This document shows positions 1 to 12,298 of a stretch of DNA of 64,000 nucleotides, one piece after another. The notes beneath the pieces are model-generated. The model was not told where the DNA came from, ran no database searches, and worked only from the letters and a program-made list of their open reading frames with translations. Position 1 is the stretch's first letter; each line of letters opens with the position of its first letter. This DNA is from Arthrobacter sp. OVS8 (lineage in GTDB: Bacteria; Actinomycetota; Actinomycetes; Actinomycetales; Micrococcaceae): NCBI GenBank assembly GCA_028370155.1, contig CP116670.1:1612001-1676000 (forward strand), written 5' to 3'. The position numbers and the translations under genes are program-made.

Positions 1-5
1 CATGC

Positions 6-41
6 AAAAGCGGCCGGCACACCGCGGTGCCGGCCGCTTTT
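6..41. terminator. Intrinsic terminator
   Basis: A 15-bp perfect inverted repeat (left arm 6-20, right arm 27-41) with a 6-nt loop is rich in GC and flanked by AAAA and TTTT. It lies 25 bp past the stop of the DUF1461 gene on the minus strand and would work in both directions. Confidence 0.8.
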
Positions 42-66
42 TCATGCGGTGCGGGTTCCAGACGCC

Positions 67-1462
67 CTAGACGGTGCTGGAGTGTCCCCTCGTGGGGGTG
101 TCATGCGTCCCGGTGCCTGCTGTCCCTGAATCCCGGGTCGCTGAGTCCCCGGTCGCTGTCTCCCCGGCGCCTGGGGCTGCCGTGCCGGCGCGGTCCGTTC
201 CTGAAGCGGGTGCGGGCGTGTTCCCGGCAACCGCGTCCGTGGCAGCCGGTTCATCCGTGGCGGGCTGGCCCGCGGCGGCGGCACCGGATTTACCGGTCTT
301 GTCCCGCCGGAAACGGGACCGCTTAGCCGGGACCGCGTCCGCGGGGTCGGCTTCCGCGGGATCGGATTCCGTGGGATCGGATTCCGTCGAATCTGTGGCC
401 GCGGGGTCAGTCCCTGCCGGATCCCCTGCTGCATCATCAGCTACCGCGGCGCGGCGTTTCTTCGGCAGCCCGCGGCGCTTGCGCGTCGGCCACGTGAGGA
501 TGAGGGTGACGAGCGAGGCGATCAGCACCAGACCGGCGACAACGATTCCGCCGTCAACCCAGAACTGGCCAGGGAAGAGCCTGATCAGGGTGTCCTGCAA
601 CGAGAATGTCCAGGTGCCGCTCGCGAAGAAGACACTGTGGAACTGGGCGAAGAACTGCTCCCAGCCAAGCACCGCCAGCACGCCGAGGCTGATGATGATG
701 ACGAGCGTGACGATCGACCCGGCGAACAGGCCGCGCCGCACTCCCCGGGCTGCGGCGCCGCAAGTAGGCCACGGCGATGAGGCTCAGGAGGATCAGCAGG
801 GCGCCGGCGCCGAAAGCGGACAGGATGACGAGTTTGACGTCCGCCATGTGGCTGACCTCGCCGTCGCCGAAGAGTTTGTCTCCGCTGCGGTTGACGAGTT
901 CACCAAGGTAACGCGGGCCTGACCAGTTGCTGAGGTAGTCCACGGCATACGAGCCGTACGTCATGCGGTCGTCGGTGCTGAAGCCGTAGCCGTCGCCTGG
1001 AAAACCGGGACGGTTGTACTCGACCCACAGGAACAGGGGCTGGCGACGGCCCGGATGGCCAGCACCAGCAGGATGACGGGGAAACACACGGCCAGGAGGA
1101 CCTGCATCACGCGAGGGGCCACCGGTTTGGCGTTCGCGGCGTGCTCCCGTTCGGCGTTCCGGCGTTGGACTTCCTCTTCCGGCGGGCGGATCTGCAGCGC
1201 GGAGGTGGGCAGCGGCTCGCTGAAGTGCGCGCCGTTGCCCTTGGGGGCCGGTTCGACGGCGGCTTCGGCCGCCTTGCGGTCGGCGCGCGACAGGGGTTCA
1301 GGGCGCCGGCCGCATCCGCGCCTGGAGCGTGGTCGGAAGCCGGAGCGGGACGCTTGTCCGCGGAGCCCGGCTTCATCCAGTCGAACGCTGGTTCGTCAGC
1401 GTCATCGGCCGGATCCAGCTGCGGATCCTGTCGTTTCGGAGGGTGGGACTTGAGTCAGTCAC
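67..1462 (-). CDS. TIGR01906/DUF1461 family integral membrane protein (frameshifted)
   Basis: Four reading-frame fragments join into one protein. There is an acidic/basic N-terminal cytoplasmic stretch, a first membrane segment (VLLAVCFPVILLVLAI), an extracytoplasmic loop containing FLWVEYNRPGFPGDGYGFS and DGEVSHMADVK, three further membrane segments and a Pro/Ala/Asp-rich cytoplasmic tail. The FLWVEY to GDGEVSHM core is typical of the DUF1461 family, whose function is unknown. Single C or G losses near 1440, 1295 and 1050, and two missing bases near 745, explain the breaks. The repaired start is GTG at 1462 (VTDSSPT). The variable tail after about residue 330 is low-complexity TESDPTESDPAE. 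Placement in the family is firm; the start is moderate. Confidence 0.7.
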
Positions 1463-1661
1463 TGCAGCTTCGCTTCCGTAGGCTTTCGCGCCGCCGTCGG
1501 GGCCCGGCAGCGCTACGTATCTGTATCCGAGCCTACCGTCAGCGCCTCGCCGCGGGCGAGGTGCCACCCGTGTGCGTCCGGGATTCGGCAGGCCGTTTGT
1601 GTGTGGCCGCTGTTCCGCGGGCCCCGACCCCGTGGCACGTGCCGGGCGGATTCCCGCGGGG

Positions 1662-2923
1662 TCAGCGCTTGGCGTACTGCGTCCAGGGAATGTTCCAGTC
1701 GCCGAAGCCTTCGAGCGGTTCCACGGCCGGGGCCCCGGTGTTGAGGGTCCTGACGACGTCACCGGTCTTCATATTGTTGAAGAACCAGGCGGCGTCCGCC
1801 GGGAGCAGCCCGACGCAGCCGTGCGAGACGTTGACCTTGCCCACTGCGCCCCACGCCGACTCCAGGGCCTGGTGGACGTACACGCCGGAGGTGGTCAGCC
1901 GGTTGGCGTACTCCACCGTCAGGGGCGGGTAGTACCCCTTGTCCCCGGGTTTCAGCCCGATGCTGCCGGCGTTGAACTTGGACTTTCGCTCCTGCTCCAT
2001 GATGACCGCGTAGCCGGTGGGTGAGAGCCACTCGGCGTCTCCCAGTGTGACCGGAGCGGTCTTGACGAGCTTGCCGTCGAAATAGACCTTCATGGTTTTG
2101 GTGTTGTCATCGACGACGGCGAGGCGCTGCTGCCCGACCTTGAAGGAGACCTTGGTATCGGAGTTCCCGATCATGCCGTTGCCGAAGTCCACACCGAAGA
2201 GTTTCAGGTCCACGGTGACCGCGGTGTTGGAGGCCCAGAACGCCTGGGGGCGGATCCGCACACGACGGTCCGAATACCAGCGCCACGCCACAGCCTGGCC
2301 GGAGGAGGCCTTGACGGCGACGGCTTTTTCCATGGCGGCCTTATTCAGTACCGGTTCACTGAAGACAATCTCGATGGGCTGTCCGGCGCCCACGGTGGTG
2401 CCGTTGAGCGGATAGACGGCGGCGTCCGCTTCGTTGGCCGGGGCCACGGTGGAGAATGTCTGGGCCTTCTTTGTCTCGCGGCCGGCCTGGTCCACGATGG
2501 TGAAGCTGTATTGGTATTCCGTGTCGAATTCCAGGGGATCCTCGGCGGTCCAGGTCGAGCCGTCAGCGCTGGTGGTCCCCGGGACGCTGTCGCCTCCGCC
2601 GGCCGGCGTCAGCACGACGTCCTTCACCACGCCGTTGACTGCCTTCACCGAGGGGCGGCGGCCGGGTTGACGCCCGTGGCGCCGTCGGTGGGGGTGACTC
2701 CGAGCTCGACGAGCTTTACGACGGGTGCGGCGAGGCCGGACACGTTCCGCATCGGCGTCGAGGCTTCCGAGGGCATGTCGGCGTGGGCCCAGCCCGGTGC
2801 CGTGGCGACGCCGATGCCGCCCGCTCCGACAGCTGCGCAGATGGCAAGGACGGCGAGCATTTTTCCCGTATTGCGGGGACGGCGTCCCGGCTGCCGGCGT
2901 CGACGCCCGCTGTCTTCAGTCAT
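1662..2923 (-). CDS. L,D-transpeptidase (Ig-like domains plus YkuD catalytic domain), frameshifted
   Basis: This is a secreted cell-wall enzyme that would form 3-3 peptidoglycan cross-links. The start ATG at 2923 has AGGAAG seven bases upstream. The N-terminus has an Arg-rich n-region then a hydrophobic segment (MLAVLAICAAVGAGG), suggesting a signal anchor. Two Ig-like/Big_5 modules follow (ATGVNPAAAP, then YPLNGTTVGAGQPIEIVFSE). The C-terminal YkuD domain carries GVYVHQ and the catalytic motif SHGCVGLLPADAAWFF. One missing C near 2648 separates residues 1-92 from the rest. The arrangement matches mycobacterial-type Ldt proteins, and no operon partner is evident. Confidence 0.85.
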
Positions 2924-3043
2924 GGCCACTTCCTGTGTTCCCCGCTGCTCGTGCCTGTGAACCCGCATCAGAGCTCGCGATCTCCTTATGCCAGCATAAG
3001 CGAAGCGGTGCGGCGGGCCGGCCACGGTTGCGGCACGATCAGG

Positions 3044-3085
3044 TCACAAAGGAGCCCCGGACGGTGGTCCGGGGCTCCTTTGTGA
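3044..3085. terminator. Terminator hairpin after ahcY
   Basis: A 19-bp perfect stem (3044-3062 with 3067-3085) and 4-nt loop lies between the 3' end of ahcY and the start of the L,D-transpeptidase gene, so it should end ahcY transcription on the minus strand. Confidence 0.75.
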
Positions 3086-3148
3086 CGGTGACAGTGCACG
3101 GGAACGGCGGCATCTGCAGCTGTGCCGGCCGCCGCGCCGCGGTGCTCC

Positions 3149-4636
<1,488 letters not shown>

Positions 4637-4758
4637 GTGAGTCCTTTGTTGTGGCCGGCGGGCCGGTCCGGAACGTGGCTGCCTGCGAAGGCGGTGAACG
4701 TGCTTATCGGTGACTGGAAAGTACTTCGGTGCCGAAAGGCGAAGCGATGGGCGGCGGC

Positions 4759-5066
4759 CTATCGGTCGGCAGGCCGGGACGCCGCCCGGGCACGGGCAGC
4801 ATCAGACTGGGCAGCATCAGCCGCGGCTGCTTCAGCCGCGAAAGCGTCAGACGGGCCGGCGTCGTGCTGGAAACCGGGCGCCGCGGCGGCGGCCGGGAGA
4901 AGTTCCGGCGGGAGCAGCAGCGGGATGCCGTCCTCGATCGCGTAGCGCAGCTTCTCTCCGGAGGGCCGGCCGCAGTGGTGACGAGGTCCTCGCCGTCCTG
5001 CACCAGCGGCGAGCCGGTCACGGGGCATCGCAGGACAGACAACAGTTCGGGACTGATCTTCGGCAT
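4759..5066 (-). CDS. Trm112 family protein (UPF0434-like), frameshifted
   Basis: A small protein begins [19 protein letters not shown] and, after one missing C near 4963, continues [19 protein letters not shown]. This is the Trm112/DUF343 pattern (one CP motif plus YxIxDGIPxLLP). In other organisms Trm112-type proteins act as small methyltransferase partners; no specific role is shown here. The tail after LLPPE is Ala/Asp-rich and non-conserved. It lies between DUF3499 and ahcY, where mycobacteria carry phosphomannomutase genes. Confidence 0.75.
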
Positions 5067-5148
5067 GGTGAACGCTCCCAGATAGACGCCGCAGCAGGCG
5101 CCGGTGGCTTACGGATTTTGCAGTTTCCAGCCTACCGCCAGTTGCGCC

Positions 5149-5538
5149 TTAGGAAGGTTCGCGCAGGACGCGCAGGTGCCCCCGGCGGGTGCCCTCGGCC
5201 GGGGCCGGAGCTTCAAGGGCCGCGTGGACACTGCGCTGGCCCTGGCCGGAGTCCGGGGCGGCGGGCCGTGAGGCCGCTTCCCGGACGGCGGTGGCAAGGG
5301 CGAGGAGATCATCGGGACCGGGGCCCGCGGGGGTGGCCGGCATGGCGAGCCTCAGCACTTCCCAGCCCCGCGGGACCGTCAGCGATCCGGCGTGCTGCTC
5401 GCACAGGTCGTAGCAGTGCGGTTCGGCGTAGGTCGCCAGGGGCCCCAGCACGGCGGTGGAATCGGCGTAGACGTACGTCAAAGTGGCCACCGCCGAATTG
5501 CGGCAGGCTGACCTTGAACAAAGACGAATTGCACCCAC
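5149..5538 (-). CDS. DUF3499 family protein
   Basis: This uninterrupted 129-residue protein starts at GTG 5538. The conserved core is LCSRSACRNSAVATLTYVYA and CYDLCEQHAGSLTVPRGWEV, with paired Cys residues (CSRSAC and CYDLCEQH) that suggest a metal-binding fold. The family is restricted to actinobacteria, has no assigned biochemical role, and in Mycobacterium (Rv3258c) sits beside the divergent Rv3259 and whiB2, as here. The last 45 residues are variable. It diverges from the zincin-like gene starting at 5644. Confidence 0.85.
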   Translation of the reverse strand: MGAIRLCSRSACRNSAVATLTYVYADSTAVLGPLATYAEPHCYDLCEQHAGSLTVPRGWEVLRLAMPATPAGPGPDDLLALATAVREAASRPAAPDSGQGQRSVHAALEAPAPAEGTRRGHLRVLREPS

Positions 5539-5643
5539 GACATCACAGACTACTCCCCGGGCCGCCTGCAGCCGTCCGACGCGCTGACGGCGGGTCGGAC
5601 GGCCCGTATCGCGTAAACCTTTCGCCGGGTTTAGAGTCGAGAT

Positions 5644-6178
5644 ATGCAGTCATCGCACCAAGATCCCGGCTTTACGGTCCGCTTGGCTGAAACCGACGCC
5701 GGACGCCTCGACGCCGGTTCCGTACCAGGCGGTACCGGTCGCACCATGGCGCCGAGGGCTTCCGCCAGCGGCGGAGGAACCGGCACGGCCGCGGGCTCCG
5801 CGGCGAGCTGATGCTGCCCACGCTGCCCGGCTACCGCACACGTTCGGACCGCTTCGACGACTTTGTCCTGGACTCGGCCGAGCGGCTGCATGACATCTGG
5901 GGCAAGCCGCTGGACGGCGTCCGCTTCGCCGTCGACGAGATTCCGCCGGGGCTTGAACAGTTGGTGGCGGACCGCGCCCCGCCCCGATGGGTGCCTACTC
6001 CCCGGCCACACCGGACGAGGGCCCGGTGATCACGCTGTACCGCCGGGTGGTCGAGCAGGCCTGCGGCAGCCGCGAGGAACTCCAGGACCTGGTCCACGAC
6101 GTGGTGGTGGAGTACACAGCCGAGATGCTGGGTGTGCCGCCCGAGTCGCTGGATCCCGTCTACCGCCGCCGGTACTAG
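5644..6178 (+). CDS. Metallopeptidase (zincin_1, PF06262-like) family protein, frameshifted
   Basis: Fragments join as an N-terminal segment (MQSSHQDPGFTVRLAETDAG), a basic RRRNRHGRG stretch, then the family core LPGYRTRSDRFDDFVLDSA, VRFAVDEIPPG, GPVITLYRRVVEQA and VHDVVVEYTAEMLGV. Breaks lie between about 5720 and 5790 and at about 5980; the second is a lost C in a CCCC run. The position divergent from DUF3499 and next to the WhiB region matches Rv3259. The HExxH zinc motif expected of the wider family is not visible: the equivalent helix reads VVVEYTAEML, so catalytic activity is doubtful. Confidence 0.65.
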
Positions 6179-6239
6179 GGCACGCGCCGGGCGAACGGCG
6201 CGCCCGCACGGCACCGCGCCCGGGAACCTCGCCGCCGGG

Positions 6240-7995
6240 TCAGTAGCCGAGCGTGACCGGGACCTGCTCCTGACCCGCTGCCGCGGGGGCAATCGCGACC
6301 GTTGAGATGTCCTGCCGGCCGTCCTGCTGCAGGAGCACGGCACCGTAGGCGGGGTCCCCGCGGCGGACACGAGGTAGCCGACGAGCCGTGAGCCGCCGAC
6401 GTCGGCAGGGACCTTGATGGAGGCCGTGGTGCCGCCGGCGATGTCGGCGGCGGCGGCCGGCCGGACCTTGCCGTCAGCCGTGATCGGCGTGTAGGAAATG
6501 GTCGCCCGGCCCTCAGGAGCGCCGAAGATCAGGTAGCGGTCCCCCGATGCGGGGACGGGAACAACGTGCTGGCTGCCGAGTCGCACGGAGGCAGCGGACC
6601 AGGCGAAATCGGAGGCATCCTCTGTTTTGAGACCCCTCGTGACACGGGCCGCGGCGGTGAAGGACACGTCCGAGCTGACGGCCACGGTGTAGGGTCCGGC
6701 CGGCACGCCGGACAGCGGGACCTCGGTGACGGTGCCGGCCTTGGCCGTGACCACCCCGCCGCCGGGCAGGGCTTTTGGCCGTCCCGCCCGTACAGCTTGA
6801 CCGCGATGACCGCGTCGGCCGACCCGGGCACCGCGATCTGCAGTGCCGCCCGGCATCCCCGAAACCGGATTTCCCCGTGAGGCCCGCCAGCCCGGCCGGG
6901 TCCTGGATGTCGACGCCGGAGATCACCTGGCGGAGGGCCGGAGCGGCGGCCGGGGCGATGAACTCGACGCCGCCGGGGGTGAGGCCCCGCAGCACGCTCT
7001 GCTGAATGACCGCGGCGACGGGCCCGCCGGCGCTCCGCACCCGGACGCTGAGCCGCTCCTGCCCCGGGGCGAGCCCGGCCAGGATGATCGAGCGGGTGGT
7101 GCCCGGCGCCACCAGGAGCCCGCGGCTGCCCGGGGCCTGGATCTGGCCCTTGGCGCCGAAGAGTTCCAGGCTGACCGTGGCCGCGCTGCCGGACGCGTTG
7201 CTGAGGTTCAGGACGGCCGTCCGGCCGAGCGCGGTGTTCGCGCCGACCAGCCAGAGGTCGTTGGCGGGTTGCTGGCACGCTGCGGCGGCCGAACCGCGGA
7301 GATCCCCGTCTTCGGCCGTATAGCGCATGACCGCTCCCGCGGAAGCCTGGCGGTCGGCCTGGGCATCCGCGCTGAGGACACTGACGTTGTCGACGCCCCG
7401 CTCGGAGACCACACCGGCCCGCGGCACGGCGTTTGCCGGCCTGGCCGTCGCCGAGGGGCTGCCGGACGCCGGGGTGGCCTTGGCGAGCTCCAGCAGGGTG
7501 CTGCCCTTGAGCGTGGCGAGGCGGCTGCCGGGCAGTCCGTTGGCACTGGATCCCAGGACTATGGCGTTGACGTCGCTCTTGGCGGTGGCGGACTCCGGGC
7601 TGAACTGCGGGTCGGTGCCTACGGGGGCACCTTCGAGCAGCCGCGCCGCCCCGGGCAGACGCCGATGCTGCTGCCGGCGGGAACCGCCGCCAGCGGGGCA
7701 GCGACCGGCCGGCTGCTGCCCGGTCCCTGGGGCGAGAGCGCCGTGGCGGAAACCAGCCCTCCGCCGGCAGCCACGAGGACAATCGCCGAGAAGACGCCGC
7801 CCAGCCGCCCGGCGTGCGGAAGCGCCTTCCAGCGCGACGGCACCCGCACGGCCGGCCGGCGGCCGGACCGGCCGGAGCGTTCCGGCCGGCGGCCGGCGGA
7901 GTTGCCGGCGCCGTCGGAACTGGCTGCGGCGTCCGGCGACCCGGCGGCGTCGGGGGTTCCGGGCGGGTCGGTTGCGGGGTGTCATCCCTGGGCAT
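6240..7995 (-). CDS. DUF5719 family secreted/anchored protein (multiply frameshifted)
   Basis: The start ATG at 7995 (MPRDDTPQPTRPEPPTPP) has AAGGAA upstream and lies within the last codons of the glycosyltransferase gene, giving a small overlap. A Pro-rich cytoplasmic leader is followed by one membrane segment (LGGVFSAIVLVAAGGGLV) and a long extracytoplasmic beta-rich region with repeated elements such as TAVLNLSNASGSAATVSLELF and LLVAPGTTRSIILAGLAPGQ. The end PVTLGY is at 6240. At least four single-base losses break it. The family is actinobacterial with unknown function. Co-transcription with the glycosyltransferase suggests a role in envelope polymer export or decoration, which is inference. 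Confidence 0.6.
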
Positions 7996-10900
7996 GTTGA
8001 TATTCCTTACGCAGGGAGCCTTCGTCCCGGGAGAGGCCGGTGTTCGGCCGGCGGGCAGGCATGGGGACAGCAAGCAGGGCGGTCAGGCCAATGATGACGG
8101 CCTGGGCGACACCCGCCCAGACGGCCCAGGGCGCTTCGTAGCGGAGGCTGAACTGGCCGCCCTGCGCGGGCAGGGTGAACGCCTGCGCCCAGCCGGATGT
8201 GGTGGCCGTCAGGCGGCGGCCGTCGAGCCAGGCGCTCCAGCCCGGATCTGCACGTTCGGCCAGGACCACCAGCCGGCCTTCCGGCCCGGCGGGAATCGCG
8301 GCGTCGGCGGACACCGACTGGGAGTGGACCCGCCCGACGGTGGTGCGCGCGCCGTCGACAATCCGCACGCGGTGCGCGACGTCGGCGGCCTGGACCGCGG
8401 GCTCGTTCACCGGACTGATCCGCCAGAGCCAGCCGACGTCGGTCTTCCCGACGGCGACGAGCCCGGGCACGGCGTCCATGCGGCTCGCCGTCAGCTGGGC
8501 CGCAGTATCGGCGGCCCGCAGGACCACAAAGCCGACGCCGAGCTGCTCGAGCTCTGCGCGGGGGTCAACGCCCTGGCCGGCCACGATGGTGGCCACGACG
8601 TTGCGGAGTGACGCAGCGGCGGCGTCGTCGTCACGGACAGTCTCCTGGCCGGGCTCCCCATGATCGGGCGGGCCGCGGCGATGGTGGACAGGGCGTCCAG
8701 GGTGGTTCCGGCTCCGCGCATCAGTGTGGCGTCAAACGTTCCGTCCTCGCGGGTGGAGATGAGGAGCGTGCGGGACTGTTCCGGTCCCTCGCCGCGGTCA
8801 ATGGCCGTGGCGGGGAGGGTCCGCGGCTCGACCGGCTGCACGAGCCTCGGTGTGCCCAGTGAGGCGTTGCCTTGGGCGTCGGTGCCCCGTGAGTCGGCTG
8901 CGGGCAACCCGGCACCGGCCGGTTCCGCGGCGGGCGCGGTGGCGGACGGTGGCAGCACGTTCTGCGCGGCCCACACCGTGAGGCCGGCGAGCGGTCCGGC
9001 CAGCAGGAGGACCATGGCCGTGACCGCCGTGGTGCGGACCAGGACCTTGCGGCCCGCCGTCGCTGCGGCGGCCCGGTCAGCGGAGTCCAGCAGGCCCGCG
9101 GCGCCGATCAGCGCCGCTCCCAGGATGGCGAAAGCGGCGGCCGACACGGCAGGTCCCGTGAAGGGAGCGACCAGGGCGCTGGCGCCGACTCCGGTGGCTA
9201 TCTGGCCGCTGAGCCACCCGCCGGCCAGCAGCAGGAGGGCAGCGGCCCAGAGGGCGCGGGCAATCCGCGGCGGCCTGCCCGGAAGGAACAGTGCGGCCAC
9301 GGCGAGGAGCAGGGCCGGCAGGCCTATCAGCAGTGCCAGCAGGAGCGCCCACGGCACAGCCGAGTCGGCGCCGAAGACCGGGAGGCCGGTGAGTCCGCCG
9401 CCGGCCGTGAAGCGCAGCGGCTGGCCCAGGGTCTGCTGCCAGAGCGGCGCGGCATCAAAGCCCAGCGGGAGACCGGGGTCCGCGAGCACGGCGCGGGGAC
9501 GGTCGAGGGTCGAGGCAACGAACGGCACAAACAGGGCAAGGCTGGGCAGCAGCGCCCACCACACGGTGCGGCCGCGGCGGCCCAGGAGCGTCCCGCACAG
9601 CGTCACGAGGACGACGGCGGGCAGCAGCAGCGAGGGGGCCGCCGCGGTGACGACGGCCAGCGCCAGGCCGGCCGCGGCGGCAGCGGTCCAGGAGGGTGTG
9701 CCGTTGATTCCGGGCTTGGCCGGCGGCACTTCGGTGAAACGCCGTTCCCCGGGCGCCGGAACGGCGTAGCGGCCGCGGCCCGCGGCTGTGCCGGTGGCGC
9801 GCAGCAGGGCGAGTACCACCAGCGGCATCATGACATGGACGATGAGGGCACCGGCACGGCCCTGGTTGAGGGCCACCTGCAGGGCCGGAGCGCCGGCCCA
9901 GACCAGGGCCGCGGCCAGGCGCAGGCGCCGGCGCTGCGTCAGGGCGCCGGCGGCGAACCAGGCGCCGAGGGCGGAGAGCGGCATGGCAAGAATCAGCAGC
10001 CAGCCAAGCGCACCGTTGGCGTTGCCGGCGCCGAGTACGCCGAGGATCCAGAGCACGTAGGCGAACGGGTCGCCATGGCCGGGAAGTCCCGCGCCGAGGG
10101 TGATCCACCAGCCGGAGGCCTGGTCCCAGATCTCGCCCAGCCTCAGCGAGGCCGGAATGAGCGCGCCGCCGGAAACTGCCTCGGCCCGGAACAGGCTGAG
10201 CAGGCCGATCAGGGACGCCGCCGTGGTGATCAGGACGGCGAGCAGCGCCCCGTTGCCCACCCAGCCGCGCTCGGAGGTGGCGAGGGCCGCGAAGTCGTCG
10301 GCCGAGTCGCCGGTGGGCTGGTCGGCCAGCGGGTGGCTCCCGGTGAGTGCTTCGCCGGAGTCGTCCGCGCCGATTGCCTCCATCAGGGAGCGGCGGTGGG
10401 CCCACACCTCGCGCCGCGGAGTTTGCAGGCCCTTAATGACGGAACGCCGGATGCGGCGGGTCCGGGCGGCGTTGCGCCGGCCCCGGATCACGGCAGCAGG
10501 ACGCCCAAGGGCGCCGAACGTTGCCAGGAGCTGCGAGAAACCGTGGCCCGGATCCTTCACGGCAATGCTCAGCACCAGCTTGAAGAGGCTGCCGAGCAAG
10601 GCACCGGCGGCGTGCAGGGGCACCTTCCACGCGGCGGCGTGCTTGAGCCGCAAGTGCACCTGGGCCTTGCGGGCGGCCGACGCGTTGCCCAGGGCGTGCG
10701 GGCGGTGCGAGACGTGGAACATCCGGGCCCCCGGGACCACCACCACGCGGTGACCGGCCAGCCGGTTGCGCCAGCAGAAGTCAACGTCGTCGCCGCTGCC
10801 CGGCAGTGCCGGGTCGAAGCCGCGGAGGTCCTCCCAGACGTCGCGGCGGATGAGCATGCCGGCGGAGTTGACGGCGAACGTGTCGCTGCGGCCGTCGTAC

Positions 10901-11378
10901 TGACCCTGGTCGAGTTCGTCGGCGTCGATCAGGGTCAGCCGCTCCGCCCAGCGGCTGGTGGAGAGCCCGACGTCGATCAGCCGGCGCTCGGCGTGCCAGT
11001 CCAGCTGTTTGCAGCCCGCCACTGTGACAGACGGTGCGCGTTCCACGGCATGGAGCAGCTCGGCAAGGGCTTCGGGGGCAGGAGCCGCGTCGTCATGCAG
11101 CAGCCAGATCCACTCCGCGGCCGGACCGGTGCCGGTCGCGCCGCCGCCGTCCCCTGCTAGGGCGAGGGCGCTGAGTCCTGCCTGCACCGCGGCGCCCATG
11201 CCGCTGCGGGCGTGGTCGAAGACGGTGACGTTGGCGTTGCCGAAGGCCTGTTCAAGGAGGGCCGCGGAATGGTCGCGGGAGCCGGTATCAACCCCGATGC
11301 TGGTGTCCGCAGGACGGGTCTGAGCCGCCAGCGCCGCGAGGGTCCTGGGAGAAAGTCACCGCCGTCGTGGGAAACCAC
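7982..11378 (-). CDS. Large membrane-bound family 2 glycosyltransferase (frameshifted)
   Basis: The N-terminus is a GT-A fold (VVSHDGGDFLPRTLAALAAQ, WLLHDDAAPAPEAL, NSAGMLIRRDVW, GSGDDVDFCWRNRLAGHRV). After about residue 300 come roughly a dozen hydrophobic segments and a C-terminal extracytoplasmic domain ending in another membrane helix (VAQAVIIGLTALLAVP). Total length is about 1,120 residues. Breaks near 11350 and 8600 are single C/G losses. No standard start codon exists upstream of GTG 11378 in this frame, and the true start is probably hidden by another indel. The gene directly follows whiB and precedes DUF5719, so it likely builds a cell-envelope polysaccharide. Donor and acceptor cannot be read from sequence. 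Confidence 0.75.
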
Positions 11379-11390
11379 GACGGCGGTGAC
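11355..11390. other. 16-bp perfect hairpin with GAAA loop at the glycosyltransferase start
   Basis: Arms 11355-11370 and 11375-11390 pair perfectly around GAAA (TTTC on the coding strand). It begins 18 bp after the WhiB stop codon and contains the only visible start codon of the glycosyltransferase gene. It could terminate or attenuate whiB transcription, or hide the start. Confidence 0.6.
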
Positions 11391-11407
11391 TCGAACTTCC
11401 TGAAGAA

Positions 11408-11950
11408 TTAGATCGCTCGCTTCCTAAGCCGGCGCCGCTCGCGCTCGGAGAGGCCACCCCAGATTCCGAACCGCTCGTCGTTGGACAGCGCGTATTCGAG
11501 GCACTGCGAGCGGACGTTGCACGCTCCGCAGACCTTCTTGGCGTCGCGGGTGGAGCCACCCTTCTCGGGGAAGAATGCCTCCGGGTCGGTCTGTGCACAG
11601 AGCGCGTCCGTCTGCCAGCCCAGCTCGCCTTCATCGTCGAAGTCCTGCTGGGAGGGCAACCCGATCCACACCGGCTGCGCGGTGGTTCCCGAATGGAGGG
11701 TCTGGAGTTCCATCGGCGGATCGTGAAGATCGTTGTCGTGGTCCGGACCAGCCAGAAGTTCGTCATGCGCCGCGAGGAAGGCGGTCGCCTGATCCTGCAG
11801 CGAGTCGTTCGTGTGTTCGTTGTAACGGTCTGCCGCGTCCGGATCGGCCGGATCTACATACCAGTCACTCGGCACTCCGCGTGAACGGTATTTGGCCGTG
11901 GCCTGTCCAGCAACGACGGCCTCTTCATGGATACGCTCTGCTAGCCCCAT
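11408..11950 (-). CDS. WhiB-family iron-sulfur transcriptional regulator (WhiB2-like)
   Basis: This uninterrupted 180-residue protein has four Fe-S cluster cysteines at residues 118, 141, 144 and 150 (C-x22-C-x2-C-x5-C), then the G-I-W-G-G turn at 162-166 and a basic tail RERRRLRKRAI for DNA binding. The first 110 residues are an extension rich in Asp/His; an internal start (Met80) is possible. Synteny with mycobacterial whiB2 (between Rv3259 and the LCP/purE genes) supports a WhiB2/WhmD-type role in division and septation. A promoter is visible upstream at 12040-12069. Confidence 0.92.
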   Translation of the reverse strand: MGLAERIHEEAVVAGQATAKYRSRGVPSDWYVDPADPDAADRYNEHTNDSLQDQATAFLAAHDELLAGPDHDNDLHDPPMELQTLHSGTTAQPVWIGLPSQQDFDDEGELGWQTDALCAQTDPEAFFPEKGGSTRDAKKVCGACNVRSQCLEYALSNDERFGIWGGLSERERRRLRKRAI

Positions 11951-12298
11951 TGGCGTTCCCTCTCTGATTTTGCAGCCTTTGACTGACCCTCGGACACTCG
12001 GTTGTGTGCCGGTTTCTGCGCATTGGCCTTCGATACCTAATTACACGTGTGTAAGTATCCGGGAGTCAAGCCACGGCGGAGATAATAATCAACTTGAGAT
12101 CCAAATCCGGGGCACGCCACGCCCGTGTTTTTTCGGCTCCGCCCCGGAGAACCCGCGGAATAATCAGGGTACTGAGCACTTCTAAGAATTTTTGCCGAAT
12201 TCCCGGGAAACTTCCCGCGGCAGTTCCGGCGCACCGACTGACGGCCCTCAGTGGCATATGACGGAGATCACAGGCACCCTCCGTGGCAAGATGAAGCC
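11951..12298. other. Intergenic region between divergent whiB and TIGR03089 genes
   Basis: No convincing gene lies in these 348 bp. The region holds the whiB promoter (12040-12069), a 14-bp interrupted palindrome at 12041-12054, and a CCCGGGAAACTTCCCG-like dyad near 12200. Base composition is less GC-rich than the flanking genes. Confidence 0.6.
12040..12069 (-). promoter_or_regulatory. Promoter of whiB with overlapping palindrome
   Basis: On the minus strand TTGACT (12064-12069) is followed by an 18-nt spacer and TGTAAT (12040-12045). The predicted leader is about 85 nt. An interrupted palindrome TTACAC-GT-GTGTAA (12041-12054) covers the -10 box, so a repressor or autoregulator could act there. 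Confidence 0.5.

Noticed and set aside
4637..4758. SAH riboswitch upstream of ahcY
   Set aside because: The 122-bp gap shows no recognisable riboswitch pairing; only an AAAGGAC ribosome binding site is visible.
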